This document shows positions 11,930 through 23,017 of a DNA stretch of 59,651 nucleotides, in pieces. Where the stretch lies: contig NZ_NRRU01000020.1 of assembly GCF_016583785.1 (NCBI RefSeq), positions 1 through 59,651 on the forward strand, in the 5' to 3' direction. The stretch comes from Rubrivivax gelatinosus (GTDB taxonomy: Bacteria > Pseudomonadota > Gammaproteobacteria > Burkholderiales > Burkholderiaceae_C). The notes beneath the pieces were generated by a model, which was not told the origin of the DNA, did no database searches, and worked only from the letters and a program-made list of their open reading frames with translations. The translations under genes were made by a program, and so were the position numbers. Numbering within the stretch: the stretch's first letter is position 1; every line of letters begins with the position of its first letter.

Positions 11930-12826
11930 ATGAATCGAATCGGTATTTTTGTCGCTGGCGTGCTGGTCGCGCTGATGCTCGCTGCCTCGACGCTGTTCGT
12001 CGTCGACCAGCGCCAGGTGGCCGTGGTCTACGCCCTCGGCGAGATCAAGGAAGTCGTCACCGAACCCGGCCTGAAGTTCAAGATGCCGCCGCCGTTCCAG
12101 AACGTCGTCTTCCTGGACAAGCGGGTGCAGACGCTGGACAGCCCGGAGACGCGGCCTATCTTCACCGCCGAGAAGAAGAGCCTGGTCATCGACTGGCTGG
12201 TCAAGTGGCGCATCACCGAGCCGCGCCAGTTCATCCGCAACAACGGCACCGACATCCGCAACCTCGAGTCGCGGCTGGCGCCGGTGGTGCAGGCCGCGTT
12301 CAACGAGGAGATCACCAAGCGCACCGTGCGCGGCGTGCTCGCGACCGAACGCGAACGCGTGATGAACGACGTCAAGAGCCGCCTCTCCGACGAGGCCAAG
12401 GGCTTCGGCATCGAGATCGTCGACGTGCGCATCAAGCGCGTGGACTTCGTTGCCGACATCACCGACTCGGTCTACCGCCGCATGGAGTCCGAGCGCAAGC
12501 AGGTCGCCAACGAACTGCGTTCGCAGGGCGCCGCCGAGGGCGAGAAGATCCGCGCCGACGCCGACCGCCAGCGCGAGATCATCCTCGCCGAGGCCTATCG
12601 CGACGCCCAGAAGATCAAGGGCGAGGGCGACGCCAAGGCGTCCGCGCTCTACGCCGAGGCCTTCGGCCGCGACGCGCAGTTCGCGCGCTTCTACCGTAGC
12701 CTGGAGGCCTACCGCGCCTCGTTCCGCTCCAAGAGCGACGTGATGGTGCTCGACCCGAACAGCGAGTTCTTCCGCGCGATGCGCGGCGGCGACGCGCCGG
12801 CCGCGGCGGCAGGCAAGGGCCGCTGA
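11930..12826 (+). CDS. hflC: Protease modulator HflC
   Basis: HflC is the partner of HflK in the FtsH-regulating SPFH complex. The 298-residue protein has an N-terminal signal anchor (about residues 5-24), then a prohibitin-like domain starting DQRQVAVVYALGEIKEV, with a long charged helix around residues 180-240. The ATG is preceded by CCAGGAG. It sits 18 bp behind hflK in the hfq-hflX-hflK-hflC operon and just before the small DUF2065 gene. Confidence 0.96.
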   Translation: MNRIGIFVAGVLVALMLAASTLFVVDQRQVAVVYALGEIKEVVTEPGLKFKMPPPFQNVVFLDKRVQTLDSPETRPIFTAEKKSLVIDWLVKWRITEPRQFIRNNGTDIRNLESRLAPVVQAAFNEEITKRTVRGVLATERERVMNDVKSRLSDEAKGFGIEIVDVRIKRVDFVADITDSVYRRMESERKQVANELRSQGAAEGEKIRADADRQREIILAEAYRDAQKIKGEGDAKASALYAEAFGRDAQFARFYRSLEAYRASFRSKSDVMVLDPNSEFFRAMRGGDAPAAAAGKGR

Positions 12827-12844
12827 CGCCCCTGGGCCCGGGCC

Positions 12845-13027
12845 GTGTCCGATGCCTTGTGGGGTGCGCTGGCGCTGGTGCTGGTGTTCGAGGGGCTGCT
12901 GCCCTTCGCCAGCCCGGCCAGTTGGCGCCGCATGTTCGAGCAGATGACGCGGCTGCAGGACGGGCAGATCCGCTTCTTCGGCCTGGCCTGCATTTCTTTG
13001 GGACTGCTGCTGCTCGCGCTTTGGTGA
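12845..13027 (+). CDS. DUF2065 (YjeT-like) small membrane protein
   Basis: This 60-residue protein is almost entirely two hydrophobic segments (about 4-20 and 42-59) joined by a short amphipathic loop with ASWRRMFEQM. This is the DUF2065/YjeT family, whose function is not established. The gene uses a GTG start at 12845, 18 bp after hflC. The position between hflC and hisZ/purA is conserved in many proteobacteria, which supports a real gene despite its size. Confidence 0.88.
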   Translation: MSDALWGALALVLVFEGLLPFASPASWRRMFEQMTRLQDGQIRFFGLACISLGLLLLALW

Positions 13028-13116
13028 AGCAGCCGCCCTGCGCCGCGGTCGCCGATCGGCGACCCGGCCGCCGGTGCCCCGTACAATCCCCTTTTTAAGC
13101 GCTCCAGGCCTTTCGA
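13028..13116 (+). promoter_or_regulatory. Possible promoter for hisZ-purA
   Basis: The 89 bp gap contains TACAAT at 13082-13087, five of six bases of a sigma-70 -10 box. A weak -35 candidate (GCGACC, 13059-13064) lies 17 bp upstream. A T-run and the hisZ start follow. The -35 match is poor, so the promoter is plausible but not certain. Confidence 0.4.
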
Positions 13117-15640
<2,524 letters not shown>

Positions 15641-15666
15641 ATCCACGATTGCGACAAGGAGAATCC

Positions 15667-16188
15667 ATGCTCACCGACGACGGCAAGCACCTCTATGTTT
15701 CCTGGGACGAGTTTCACCTGCTGATCGAGCGCCTGGCGCTCAAGGTGCATGCCTCTGGTTGGGAGTTCGACCAGATCCTGTGTCTGGCGCGCGGCGGCAT
15801 GCGCCCCGGCGACGTCCTCTCGCGGGTATTCGACAAGCCGCTGGCGATCATGTCGACGAGTTCCTACCGCTCCGACGCCGGCACCATCCAGGGCCGCCTG
15901 GATATGGCCAAGTACATCACCATGCCCAAGGGCGAACTCGCCGGCCGGGTGCTGCTGGTCGATGATCTCGCCGATACCGGCGTGACGCTGCGCGCCGTCG
16001 TCGACCGCCTGCGCGGCATGCCGTCGATATCCGAACTGCGCGCTGCGGTGCTGTGGGTGAAGGGCGTCTCGAGCTACGTCCCCGACTACTACTGCGAAAT
16101 GCTGCCGACCAGCCCCTGGATCCACCAGCCGTTCGAGGAGTACGACAACCTGCGCCCCGACGGTCTCGCGAAGAAATTCGCCGTTTGA
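15667..16188 (+). CDS. Purine phosphoribosyltransferase family protein
   Basis: This 173-residue type I phosphoribosyltransferase contains the PRPP-binding motif VLLVDDLADTGVT (95-107) and an N-terminal catalytic core with LARGGMRPGDVLSR. It resembles xanthine/hypoxanthine-guanine phosphoribosyltransferases, and its position after purA supports purine salvage; the exact base cannot be read from the sequence. The ATG at 15667 is chosen because AAGGAGA lies four bases upstream; an upstream TTG at 15649 lacks a ribosome binding site. A strong terminator follows. Confidence 0.85.
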   Translation: MLTDDGKHLYVSWDEFHLLIERLALKVHASGWEFDQILCLARGGMRPGDVLSRVFDKPLAIMSTSSYRSDAGTIQGRLDMAKYITMPKGELAGRVLLVDDLADTGVTLRAVVDRLRGMPSISELRAAVLWVKGVSSYVPDYYCEMLPTSPWIHQPFEEYDNLRPDGLAKKFAV

Positions 16189-16197
16189 CCGCCCATG

Positions 16198-16234
16198 AAA
16201 AAGGCCAGCATGTTGCTGGCCTTTTTTATTTTTC
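16198..16234 (+). terminator. Intrinsic terminator of hisZ-purA-PRT
   Basis: A perfect 11-bp stem (AAAGGCCAGCA, 16200-16210, with its complement at 16214-16224) closes a 3-nt loop and runs into a T-rich stretch. The A-run on the left makes it potentially bidirectional. Confidence 0.9.
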
Positions 16235-16240
16235 GCCCCC

Positions 16241-16283
16241 TGAAAAGACTAACGGGGTTTCGAAGACAATCTTCGAAACCCCG
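16241..16283 (-). terminator. Intrinsic terminator of tRNA-Leu
   Basis: A perfect 14-bp stem (CGGGGTTTCGAAGA at 16253-16266 and its complement at 16270-16283) has a 3-nt loop. Read on the minus strand it lies just downstream of the tRNA and is followed by a short T-containing stretch (16242-16252). Confidence 0.8.
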
Positions 16284-16292
16284 CAGTTTGTT

Positions 16293-16377
<85 letters not shown>

Positions 16378-16394
16378 GTCTCAGGGAAGAAAGA

Positions 16395-16423
16395 ACTATA
16401 GCATCGGAATATGGACTCTGCAA
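16395..16423 (-). promoter_or_regulatory. Putative tRNA-Leu promoter
   Basis: On the minus strand, TATAGT (plus 16395-16400) lies 18 bp before the tRNA 5' end. TTGCAG (plus 16418-16423) is 17 bp further upstream. The -35 element therefore falls inside the first codons of the divergently oriented rnr gene. Confidence 0.55.
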
Positions 16424-18681
16424 GCCCCCCCGCAAATTTTTCTGCTGCCGGACTGTTGGCCGAGGTCGAAGGCCGTGTCGAAGGACACCGTGACGGCCAT
16501 GGTTTCGTCGTGCCCGACGTCGGTGACACCTGGATCTATCTGTCGCCTCAGGAGATGCGCTCGGTACTGCACCGCGACCGCGTGCGTGTGCGCATCGTGC
16601 GTTTCGATCGCAAGGGCCGGCCCGAAGGGCGCGTGCTCGACATACTCGAGCGGCGCAAGACGCCGATCATCGGCCGGCTGCTGCACGAAGGCGGCCAATG
16701 GGTCGTCGCACCCGAGGACCGGCGCTACGGCCACGACATCCTGATACCCAAGAACGCCACCGCCAGCGCGGCGGTGGGGCAGGTGGTCTCGGTCGAACTG
16801 ACCGAGCCGCCGTCGCTGCACTCGCAGCCGGTGGGCCGCGTCGCCGAGGTGCTGGGCGAGATCGACGACCCCGGCATGGAGATCGAGATCGCGGTGCGCA
16901 AGTACGAGGTGCCGCACCGCTTCACGCCCGAGACCCTGGCCCAGGCCGCGGCGCTGCCCGAGAAGCTGCGCGCCGCCGACCGCAAGCACCGCGTCGACCT
17001 GAGCGACGTGCCGCTGGTCACGATCGACGGCGAGGATGCACGCGACTTCGACGACGCCGTCTACTGCGAGCCCTTCAAACGCGGCCGCGGCAAGACCGCG
17101 GTCGAGGGCTGGCGGCTCATCGTCGCCATCGCCGACGTCAGCCACTACGTCAAACCCGGCGAGGCGCTGGACGAGGACGCCTACGAACGCGCGACCTCGG
17201 TCTACTTCCCGCGCCGCGTGATCCCGATGCTGCCGGAGAAGCTGTCCAACGGCCTGTGCTCGCTGAACCCCGAGCAGGAGCGGCTGGCGATGGTCTGCGA
17301 CATGGTGATCGCGGCCGACGGCGCGCTCGACGCCTACCAGTTCTATCCGGCGGTGATCTGCTCGCAGGCGCGGCTGACCTACAACGAGGTCGCCGCGGTG
17401 CTGCAGAACACGCGCGGCCCCGAGGCCCAGCGCCGCGCCGAACTGGTGCCGCACCTGGTGCACCTGCACGAGGCCTACCGCGCGCTGCTCAAGCAGCGCG
17501 GCCTGCGCGGCGCGATCGACTTCGACACCGTCGAGACCCAGATCGTCTGCGACGAGAACGGCCGCATCGAGAAGATCGTGCCGCGCGTGCGCAACGACGC
17601 CCACCGGCTGATCGAGGAGGCGATGCTCGCGGCCAACGTCTGCGCCGCCGACTTCATCGCCCAGGCCGGCCACCCGTCGCTGTACCGCGTGCACGAAGGC
17701 CCGACGCCCGAGAAGCGCCAGGCGTTGCAGGCCTACCTGAAGGCCCTCGGCCTGGGCCTGCACCTGAGCGAGGAGCCCAAGCCCGCCGAGATGCAGGCGA
17801 TCTCGCAGGCGGTGCAGGGTCGGCCCGACGCGCAGCAGATCCAGACCATGCTGCTGCGCTCGATGCAGCAGGCCATCTACACCGCCAGCAACGCCGGCCA
17901 CTTCGGCCTGGCCTACGGCGCCTACACCCACTTCACGAGCCCGATCCGGCGCTACCCGGATCTGCTGGTGCACCGCGTCATCAAGGCGCTGCTCGGCCAG
18001 CGCCACTACCACCTGGTGCCCAGCGCGAAGACGCGCGTGCCCGAGGTGCGCCGCGGCGCCCGGGGCGCCAAGGCGGTGGTCAAGCCGGCCAAGCCGATGA
18101 CGCAGGAGATGGAGTCCTGGGAAGCCGCCGGCGCCCACTGCAGCGCCAACGAACGCCGCGCCGACGAAGCCTCGCGCGACGTCGAGGCCTGGCTCAAGTG
18201 CCGCTACATGCGCGAGCACCTGGGCGAGGAGTACCCGGGCACCGTCAGCGCGGTCACGGCCTTCGGCCTGTTCGTGACGCTGGACCCGCTCTACGTCGAA
18301 GGCCTGGTGCACATCACCGAGCTCGGCGGCGAGTACTTCCGCTTCGACGAGACGCGCCAGGAGCTGCGCGGCGAACGCACCGGCGTGCGCTACGCGATCG
18401 GCACCCGGGTGCAGGTGCAGGTCAGCCGCGTCGATCTGGACGGCCGCCGCATCGACTTCCGCATGGTGCGCGAGGGCGAGGGCGAACGCCTGCTGTCGCG
18501 TGGCCGTTCGCAGGCCGAGCGCGCCGGTGCCGACAAACCGGGATCGGCGAGCGAGGAGCTGGCGGCAGTGCGTGCAGCCGACCGCGCCGCCAAGGCCGCC
18601 ACCAAGGCGCGCAAGACGGCGACGGTGCCGCGCAAGGGCGGCGCCCGCAAGACGGCGCCCAAGCCGCGCACGCGGCGCTGA
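16411..18681 (+). CDS. rnr: Ribonuclease R
   Basis: RNase R is a processive 3'-5' exoribonuclease that degrades structured RNA. The 756-residue protein has N-terminal cold-shock-like domains, the RNB catalytic domain with metal-binding aspartates in DGEDARDFDDA (206-216), a C-terminal S1 domain (about 605-690, YPGTVSAVTAFGLFV) and a Lys/Arg/Ala-rich tail. The ATG at 16411 has no strong Shine-Dalgarno sequence and its upstream region is shared with the tRNA promoter. The gene converges on nnrD; both stops lie in one palindrome. Confidence 0.95.
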   Translation: MDSASPPANFSAAGLLAEVEGRVEGHRDGHGFVVPDVGDTWIYLSPQEMRSVLHRDRVRVRIVRFDRKGRPEGRVLDILERRKTPIIGRLLHEGGQWVVAPEDRRYGHDILIPKNATASAAVGQVVSVELTEPPSLHSQPVGRVAEVLGEIDDPGMEIEIAVRKYEVPHRFTPETLAQAAALPEKLRAADRKHRVDLSDVPLVTIDGEDARDFDDAVYCEPFKRGRGKTAVEGWRLIVAIADVSHYVKPGEALDEDAYERATSVYFPRRVIPMLPEKLSNGLCSLNPEQERLAMVCDMVIAADGALDAYQFYPAVICSQARLTYNEVAAVLQNTRGPEAQRRAELVPHLVHLHEAYRALLKQRGLRGAIDFDTVETQIVCDENGRIEKIVPRVRNDAHRLIEEAMLAANVCAADFIAQAGHPSLYRVHEGPTPEKRQALQAYLKALGLGLHLSEEPKPAEMQAISQAVQGRPDAQQIQTMLLRSMQQAIYTASNAGHFGLAYGAYTHFTSPIRRYPDLLVHRVIKALLGQRHYHLVPSAKTRVPEVRRGARGAKAVVKPAKPMTQEMESWEAAGAHCSANERRADEASRDVEAWLKCRYMREHLGEEYPGTVSAVTAFGLFVTLDPLYVEGLVHITELGGEYFRFDETRQELRGERTGVRYAIGTRVQVQVSRVDLDGRRIDFRMVREGEGERLLSRGRSQAERAGADKPGSASEELAAVRAADRAAKAATKARKTATVPRKGGARKTAPKPRTRR

Positions 18682-18703
18682 GGCCGGCCGCGGCCGGCCT
18701 CAG
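18678..18703. terminator. Shared palindrome between convergent rnr and nnrD
   Basis: A perfect palindrome (half-site TGAGGCCGGCCG, 18679-18690, mirrored at 18691-18702, with one extra C-G pair outside) contains the TGA stop of rnr and, on the other strand, the TGA stop of nnrD. It can form a very GC-rich hairpin in both transcripts but has no U-tract. Confidence 0.6.
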
Positions 18704-20175
18704 GCCGCGGCGTGCAGCGCGTCGATCAGCGCACTCGCGAGCAGCGGGTGTGTCGCGCCGCACGCCAGCGCCAGGTCGGCCGCGCGCCCGTGCTGCCAGA
18801 CGGCGTCCACCGCGACCGGGTGCGCCTCGCGCCCCGGCATCCAGCCGCCGGCCATCCAGCCGGCGAGCACGTCGCCGGTGCCGGCGCTGGCCAGCAGCGC
18901 GTTGCCGGTCGGGTTCAGTGACGGTTTCGCGCCCGGCGCGGCGACGATGCTGCCCGAGCCTTTGAGCACGACGACCGCGGCAAAACGTGCGGCCAGCCGC
19001 TCGGCCGCCGCGATGCGGTCGGACTGGACTTCGGCGGCGCCGGTGCCGAGCAGGCGTGCTGCTTCCAGCGGGTGCGGCGTGAGGATGGTCTGCTGGCCGC
19101 GGCCGGCGCGCCCGGCGAGCAGCCGTTGCAGCGAGGGGTCGGAGGCGACCGCGTTCAGCGCGTCGGCGTCCAGCAGCAGGCGTACGGCGTGCGCCAGCAG
19201 CGGCGGCAGCGCCGCCCGCACCGCGCCACCGCCGCCGCAGCCGCAGACCACCGTCGCCGCCGCGAGTTCGGCGGGCGGCGAACGCCACCAGGTGCCGCGT
19301 CCCATCAGCTCGGGGTGGGCCGGGTCCAGCAACGCCGCCGCCGGGTCCAGCGGGCTGCAGTAGACGCGGCCCGCGCCGGCGGCGAGTGCGGCGCGCGCCG
19401 CGAGCCAGGCGGCGCCACCCATGCCGGGTGCGCCGCCGACGACGACGACGTCGCCGAAGCTGCCTTTGTGCTGGACGTGGGCGCGCGGCCGCGGCTCGGG
19501 TGCAGGCGCGAGACGGGCGCTTTCGGCCCCGGCCTCGACGCCGAGGGTGTCGAGCCAGACGCTGCCGGCGAGGTCGCGCCCGGCGCCGGTGAACAGGCCG
19601 GGTTTGAGCGTCAGCAGCGACAGCGTGGCCGTCGCCCGCACGCAGGCGGCTCCCAGCGGCTGGCCGGTGTCGGGGTGCAGCCCGGTGGGCAGGTCGACCG
19701 CGAGCACCGGGCCGCCGCGGGCGGCGGCCCAGGCGATCGCCTCAGCGATGCGGCCTTCGGGCGCGCGTGTCGTGCCCAGGCCGAGCAGGGCGTCGACGAC
19801 GAGATCGGCAGGGGCCTCGTCCAGGCGGTCGGTGATCGGGACGCCGGCCGCGCGCGCCGCCTGCAGCGCATCGGCGGCGTCGGCCGGCAGCCGCTGTTCG
19901 TCGCCGAGCAGCACGACGCGCAGCGCCTTGCCGGCGGCGTGCAGGTGACGAGCTGCGACCAGGCCGTCGCCGCCGTTGTTGCCGGGGCCGGCCAGCACGG
20001 CGATCGTGCGCGCGTGCGGCGCCAGCGCGAGCGCGAGACGGGCGACGCCGAGGCCGGCGCGCTGCATCAGCGCGTGTGGCGGCGTCACCGCCAGGGCCGC
20101 AGCTTCGGCGGCGCGCGAGGCGGCGCTGGTGTGCAGCGGCCAGCCGCGTTCGGGGGTGACGGGAACCGGGCTCAT
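18700..20175 (-). CDS. nnrD: Bifunctional NAD(P)H-hydrate epimerase / ADP-dependent dehydratase
   Basis: The enzyme repairs hydrated NAD(P)H: an N-terminal YjeF_N epimerase interconverts R and S forms and a C-terminal ribokinase-like domain dehydrates the S form using ADP. The 491-residue protein has GPGNNGGDG (63-71) in the epimerase half and the catalytic GTGD (432-435) in the dehydratase half, so both activities are expected. ATG 20175 has a GGAG ribosome binding site. It follows the FAD oxidoreductase gene by 26 bp on the same strand. Confidence 0.95.
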   Translation of the reverse strand: MSPVPVTPERGWPLHTSAASRAAEAAALAVTPPHALMQRAGLGVARLALALAPHARTIAVLAGPGNNGGDGLVAARHLHAAGKALRVVLLGDEQRLPADAADALQAARAAGVPITDRLDEAPADLVVDALLGLGTTRAPEGRIAEAIAWAAARGGPVLAVDLPTGLHPDTGQPLGAACVRATATLSLLTLKPGLFTGAGRDLAGSVWLDTLGVEAGAESARLAPAPEPRPRAHVQHKGSFGDVVVVGGAPGMGGAAWLAARAALAAGAGRVYCSPLDPAAALLDPAHPELMGRGTWWRSPPAELAAATVVCGCGGGGAVRAALPPLLAHAVRLLLDADALNAVASDPSLQRLLAGRAGRGQQTILTPHPLEAARLLGTGAAEVQSDRIAAAERLAARFAAVVVLKGSGSIVAAPGAKPSLNPTGNALLASAGTGDVLAGWMAGGWMPGREAHPVAVDAVWQHGRAADLALACGATHPLLASALIDALHAAA

Positions 20176-20201
20176 GCGCCGATTCTCCGTCCGCCCCGGG
20201 G

Positions 20202-21452
20202 TCAGCGCAGGCGCTCGATGCCGAGTGCCGTCATGTCCAGCGGCGCGGCGCGGCCGGCCACCTGTTCGGCCAGCACCCGGGCCGAGCCGCAGGCCAGGGT
20301 CCAGCCGGCGGCGCCGTGGCCGAGGTTGAGCCAGACGCCGGCGGCGCCGCTGGCTCCCAGCACCGGTGGCCCGTCGGGCAGCGCCGGGCGTGCGCCCTTC
20401 CAGCGCTGTGCCTGCGTCGGCACGAAGGCGCCCGGGAACCAGTCTTCCAGCACGCGGTAGAGCGTGCGCAGCGCGCGTTCGTCGTAGTGCTCGGCCGAGC
20501 CGCCGATCTCGCTGCAGCCGGCGACGCGCACGCGCTGGCCCAGCCGCGTCACCGCGACGCGGTACTTCTCGTCGAAGACCGCCGAACGCGGGCCGAGATC
20601 CGGATAACCCTCAAGCTGGCGCAAGGGTGCCGTCACCGCGTAGCCCCAGACCGGCGCCAGCGGCAGGTGCAGCTTCAAGGCGCGCAGCAGATGGGTCGCC
20701 GCGCCGCTGCACAGCACGACGGCGTCGAAGGCGTGTTCGCTGCCGCCGGCGACGACCACCGGCCGCGTGCCGGGCACGACAGCCTGGACCTCGGTGCCGA
20801 AGCGGAAGTCGGTGCCGCGCAGCACGGCCTCGGTCTTGAGCTGCTGCGCGAACTGGCGACAGTTGCCGACGCCGTCGTGCGGCAGGTGCACGGCGGCGCG
20901 CAGTGCGGTCTCGGGGTTGAGCCCTGGCTCGACCTGGCGTGCGCGCGCGGCATCGAGCAGCTCGAAAGGCACGCCGAGTTCGGCCAGCAGCTTGAGCCCC
21001 TGGCGTGCGCGCGCGAGTTCGCGGTCGCTGCGCAGCAGCACCGTGTAGCCGCGGCTGTGCTCGTAGTCCAGCCGCAGCACCTGCGTCAGCATCGTCAGCC
21101 GCTCCTGGCTCAGCCGCGCCAGGCGCAGCATCGCCGCACGGTTGGTCGCGTGCACCGCCGGGCGGCAGGCGCGCCACCAGCGCCACAACCACGGGATCTG
21201 GCCCCAGACGCCCAGCCGGTCCAGCGTCAGTGCGCCTTCGCGGCTGAACAGCTGGCCGAGCAGCTTCAGCGGCATGCCGGGTGCGGCCGAGGGCATCAGC
21301 GAACCGGGTGCCAGCACGCCGGCGTTGGCGAAGCTGGTTTCGGCCGCGACGCTGCCGCGGCGCTCGAAGACGACGACCTCGTGCCCGTCGGCGGCGAGTT
21401 CGAACGCGGTGCTGACGCCGACGATGCCGGCGCCGATGACGGCGACCCGCAT
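20202..21452 (-). CDS. D-amino-acid dehydrogenase-like FAD oxidoreductase
   Basis: The 416-residue protein belongs to the DAO family and most resembles DadA, the membrane-associated flavoenzyme that deaminates D-amino acids. It begins with a dinucleotide-binding motif GAGIVG (7-12) followed by FERRGSVAAETSFANAG, a DadA-like start, and carries a second FAD-contacting region near the C-terminus (LGHGAAGWTLACGSA). ATG 21452 is preferred over the in-frame TTG at 21458 because GGGAGG (21460-21465) is seven bases before the ATG. It lies 2 bp after the amidase stop. The substrate is not certain. Confidence 0.85.
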   Translation of the reverse strand: MRVAVIGAGIVGVSTAFELAADGHEVVVFERRGSVAAETSFANAGVLAPGSLMPSAAPGMPLKLLGQLFSREGALTLDRLGVWGQIPWLWRWWRACRPAVHATNRAAMLRLARLSQERLTMLTQVLRLDYEHSRGYTVLLRSDRELARARQGLKLLAELGVPFELLDAARARQVEPGLNPETALRAAVHLPHDGVGNCRQFAQQLKTEAVLRGTDFRFGTEVQAVVPGTRPVVVAGGSEHAFDAVVLCSGAATHLLRALKLHLPLAPVWGYAVTAPLRQLEGYPDLGPRSAVFDEKYRVAVTRLGQRVRVAGCSEIGGSAEHYDERALRTLYRVLEDWFPGAFVPTQAQRWKGARPALPDGPPVLGASGAAGVWLNLGHGAAGWTLACGSARVLAEQVAGRAAPLDMTALGIERLR

Positions 21453-21454
21453 CG

Positions 21455-22828
21455 TCAAACCTCCCGCGCGGCCAGCGCGCGCTCGATCTCGAGCGCGGCG
21501 CCGAGCACGCTGTCGTCGGCCAAGGCCGGTGCCCAGAGCATCAGCCCGACCGGCAGCGTGCCCTCGCGCTGGCAGGGCAGCGACAGCGCGCAGCCGTCGA
21601 GAAAGTTGACGACCGCCGGGTTGCGCAGCACGAGGCCGTTGGTGGCGAAGAACTGCGTGTCGTCGGCCACCAGCGGTGCCAGCGGCGGCGCGACGATGGG
21701 TACCGTCGGCGAGAGCGCGGCGTCGAAGCCGGCGAGCGCCGCCGTGACGCGGGCGATCCAGTCGCGGCGGGCACGCTGCAGATCCAGGTAGTCGGCCGCG
21801 GCCATCGTCTCGCCGCGGCGGATGCGCGCCGCGACACGCGGGTCGTAGCGCTTGCCGCGGTCGGCGAGCAGGCGGCGGTGCCAGGCCCAGGACTCGGCCG
21901 CCGGGAAACCGCCGGCGGCGTTCAAGACCGCCAGTTCGGCCAGTTCGGGCAGTGCGATCTCGACGATGCGGGCACCACCGGCAGCCAGCGTTGCCAGCGC
22001 GGTCTCGAAGGCGCGGGCGACGGTGTCGTCCAGGCTGTCGAGCATCAGCGTGCGCGGCAGCGCCAGGCGCAGGCCGGCCAGCGGGCGCGGGGCCGGGCGC
22101 ACCTCGCGTGCGGCGAGGATGCCGTGCACCAGAACCGCGTCGGCGACCGAGCGTGTGATCGCGCAGGCCGTGTCCAGCGTGGGCGACAGCGGTATGCAGC
22201 CATCCAGCGGCACCAGCGCCTGCGTGCTCTTGAAGCCGACCAGGCCCTGGAAGGCGGCCGGGATGCGGATCGAGCCGCCGGTGTCGGAGCCCAGCGCGGC
22301 CCAGGCGGCGCCGGTGGCAACGCTGACGGCGCCGCCCGAGGTCGAGCCGCCCGGCACGCGCGGCGTGCTGTCGAGCGCGGCCGTGACCGGGTTGGCCGGC
22401 GTGCCGTGATGCGGGTTCAGCCCCAGGCCGGAGAACGCGAACTCGGACAGGTTGGTGTGGCCGACGAGCGCCGCGCCGGCGGCGCGCAGCCGGGCCACCG
22501 CGGGGCAGTCCGCCGTGGCCGGCTCGGCGTCGGTGAGGGCCGCGGACGCCGCGGTCGTCGGCTGGCCGGCGACCTCGAACAAGTCCTTCACCGAGACCGC
22601 CAGCCCGGCCAGCGGCGGCAGCGGGGCGCCGCCGGCGCGCTGCAGGTCGACCGCGGCGGCGGCGGCGCGCGCCGTCGCGTCGAAGCGGCGCACGAAGGCG
22701 CCGCGGCAGGCTTCGGAGCCAGCGGCGGCGAACGATTCCTCGAGCATCGAGGCGGCGCTCGATGCGCCGGACACGATGCGGTTCCGGGCGTCGCCCAGAT
22801 CGGGGGCGCCGCGGCGTGCTAAACTCAT
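21455..22828 (-). CDS. Amidase (amidase-signature family)
   Basis: This 457-residue protein has the Ser-cisSer-Lys triad of amidase-signature enzymes: Lys81 in VSVKDLFEVAG, the GGSTSGG segment (160-166) providing the cis-Ser, and nucleophile Ser186 in SDTGGSIR. It resembles AtzF/GatA-like amidases. No gatB or gatC lies nearby, so a role in Gln-tRNA formation is unlikely; a small-molecule amidase is inferred. The start ATG 22828 is used because the longer open frame encodes non-conserved residues from the rpsB leader. It appears to head an amidase-oxidoreductase-nnrD operon. Confidence 0.85.
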   Translation of the reverse strand: MSLARRGAPDLGDARNRIVSGASSAASMLEESFAAAGSEACRGAFVRRFDATARAAAAAVDLQRAGGAPLPPLAGLAVSVKDLFEVAGQPTTAASAALTDAEPATADCPAVARLRAAGAALVGHTNLSEFAFSGLGLNPHHGTPANPVTAALDSTPRVPGGSTSGGAVSVATGAAWAALGSDTGGSIRIPAAFQGLVGFKSTQALVPLDGCIPLSPTLDTACAITRSVADAVLVHGILAAREVRPAPRPLAGLRLALPRTLMLDSLDDTVARAFETALATLAAGGARIVEIALPELAELAVLNAAGGFPAAESWAWHRRLLADRGKRYDPRVAARIRRGETMAAADYLDLQRARRDWIARVTAALAGFDAALSPTVPIVAPPLAPLVADDTQFFATNGLVLRNPAVVNFLDGCALSLPCQREGTLPVGLMLWAPALADDSVLGAALEIERALAAREV

Positions 22829-23017
22829 TGGGTTTGTCTCAGACAGGGTGCAGGCAGATTGCCTTGATGCCCGATTTGTTCGAGGCAAACACATCCGCGA
22901 ACCCGGGCACCTGAGGTGTCGCTGACGGAACGACGCGAGATGCTCAACATTGAGCGACTCCGTCACTTTCGGCAACGATCAAGCGCCGGGATTCTAGATC
23001 CAACCTTCGGAGTCTCC
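22829..23017 (+). promoter_or_regulatory. rpsB leader and divergent amidase/rpsB intergenic region
   Basis: This 189 bp region separates the amidase from rpsB. It contains a nested fold before rpsB: outer arms TGACGGA (22923-22929) and TCCGTCA (22959-22965), inner hairpin GCTCA/TGAGC (22942-22946/22951-22955) with loop ACAT. A weaker TTGCCT/AGGCAA pairing lies at 22859-22864/22883-22888. rpsB mRNA leaders are autoregulated by S2 in E. coli, so a regulatory leader is plausible. No clear promoter was identified. Confidence 0.4.

Noticed and set aside
21452..21458. TTG start for the FAD oxidoreductase
   Set aside because: The GGGAGG ribosome binding site is only one base from the TTG but seven bases from ATG 21452.
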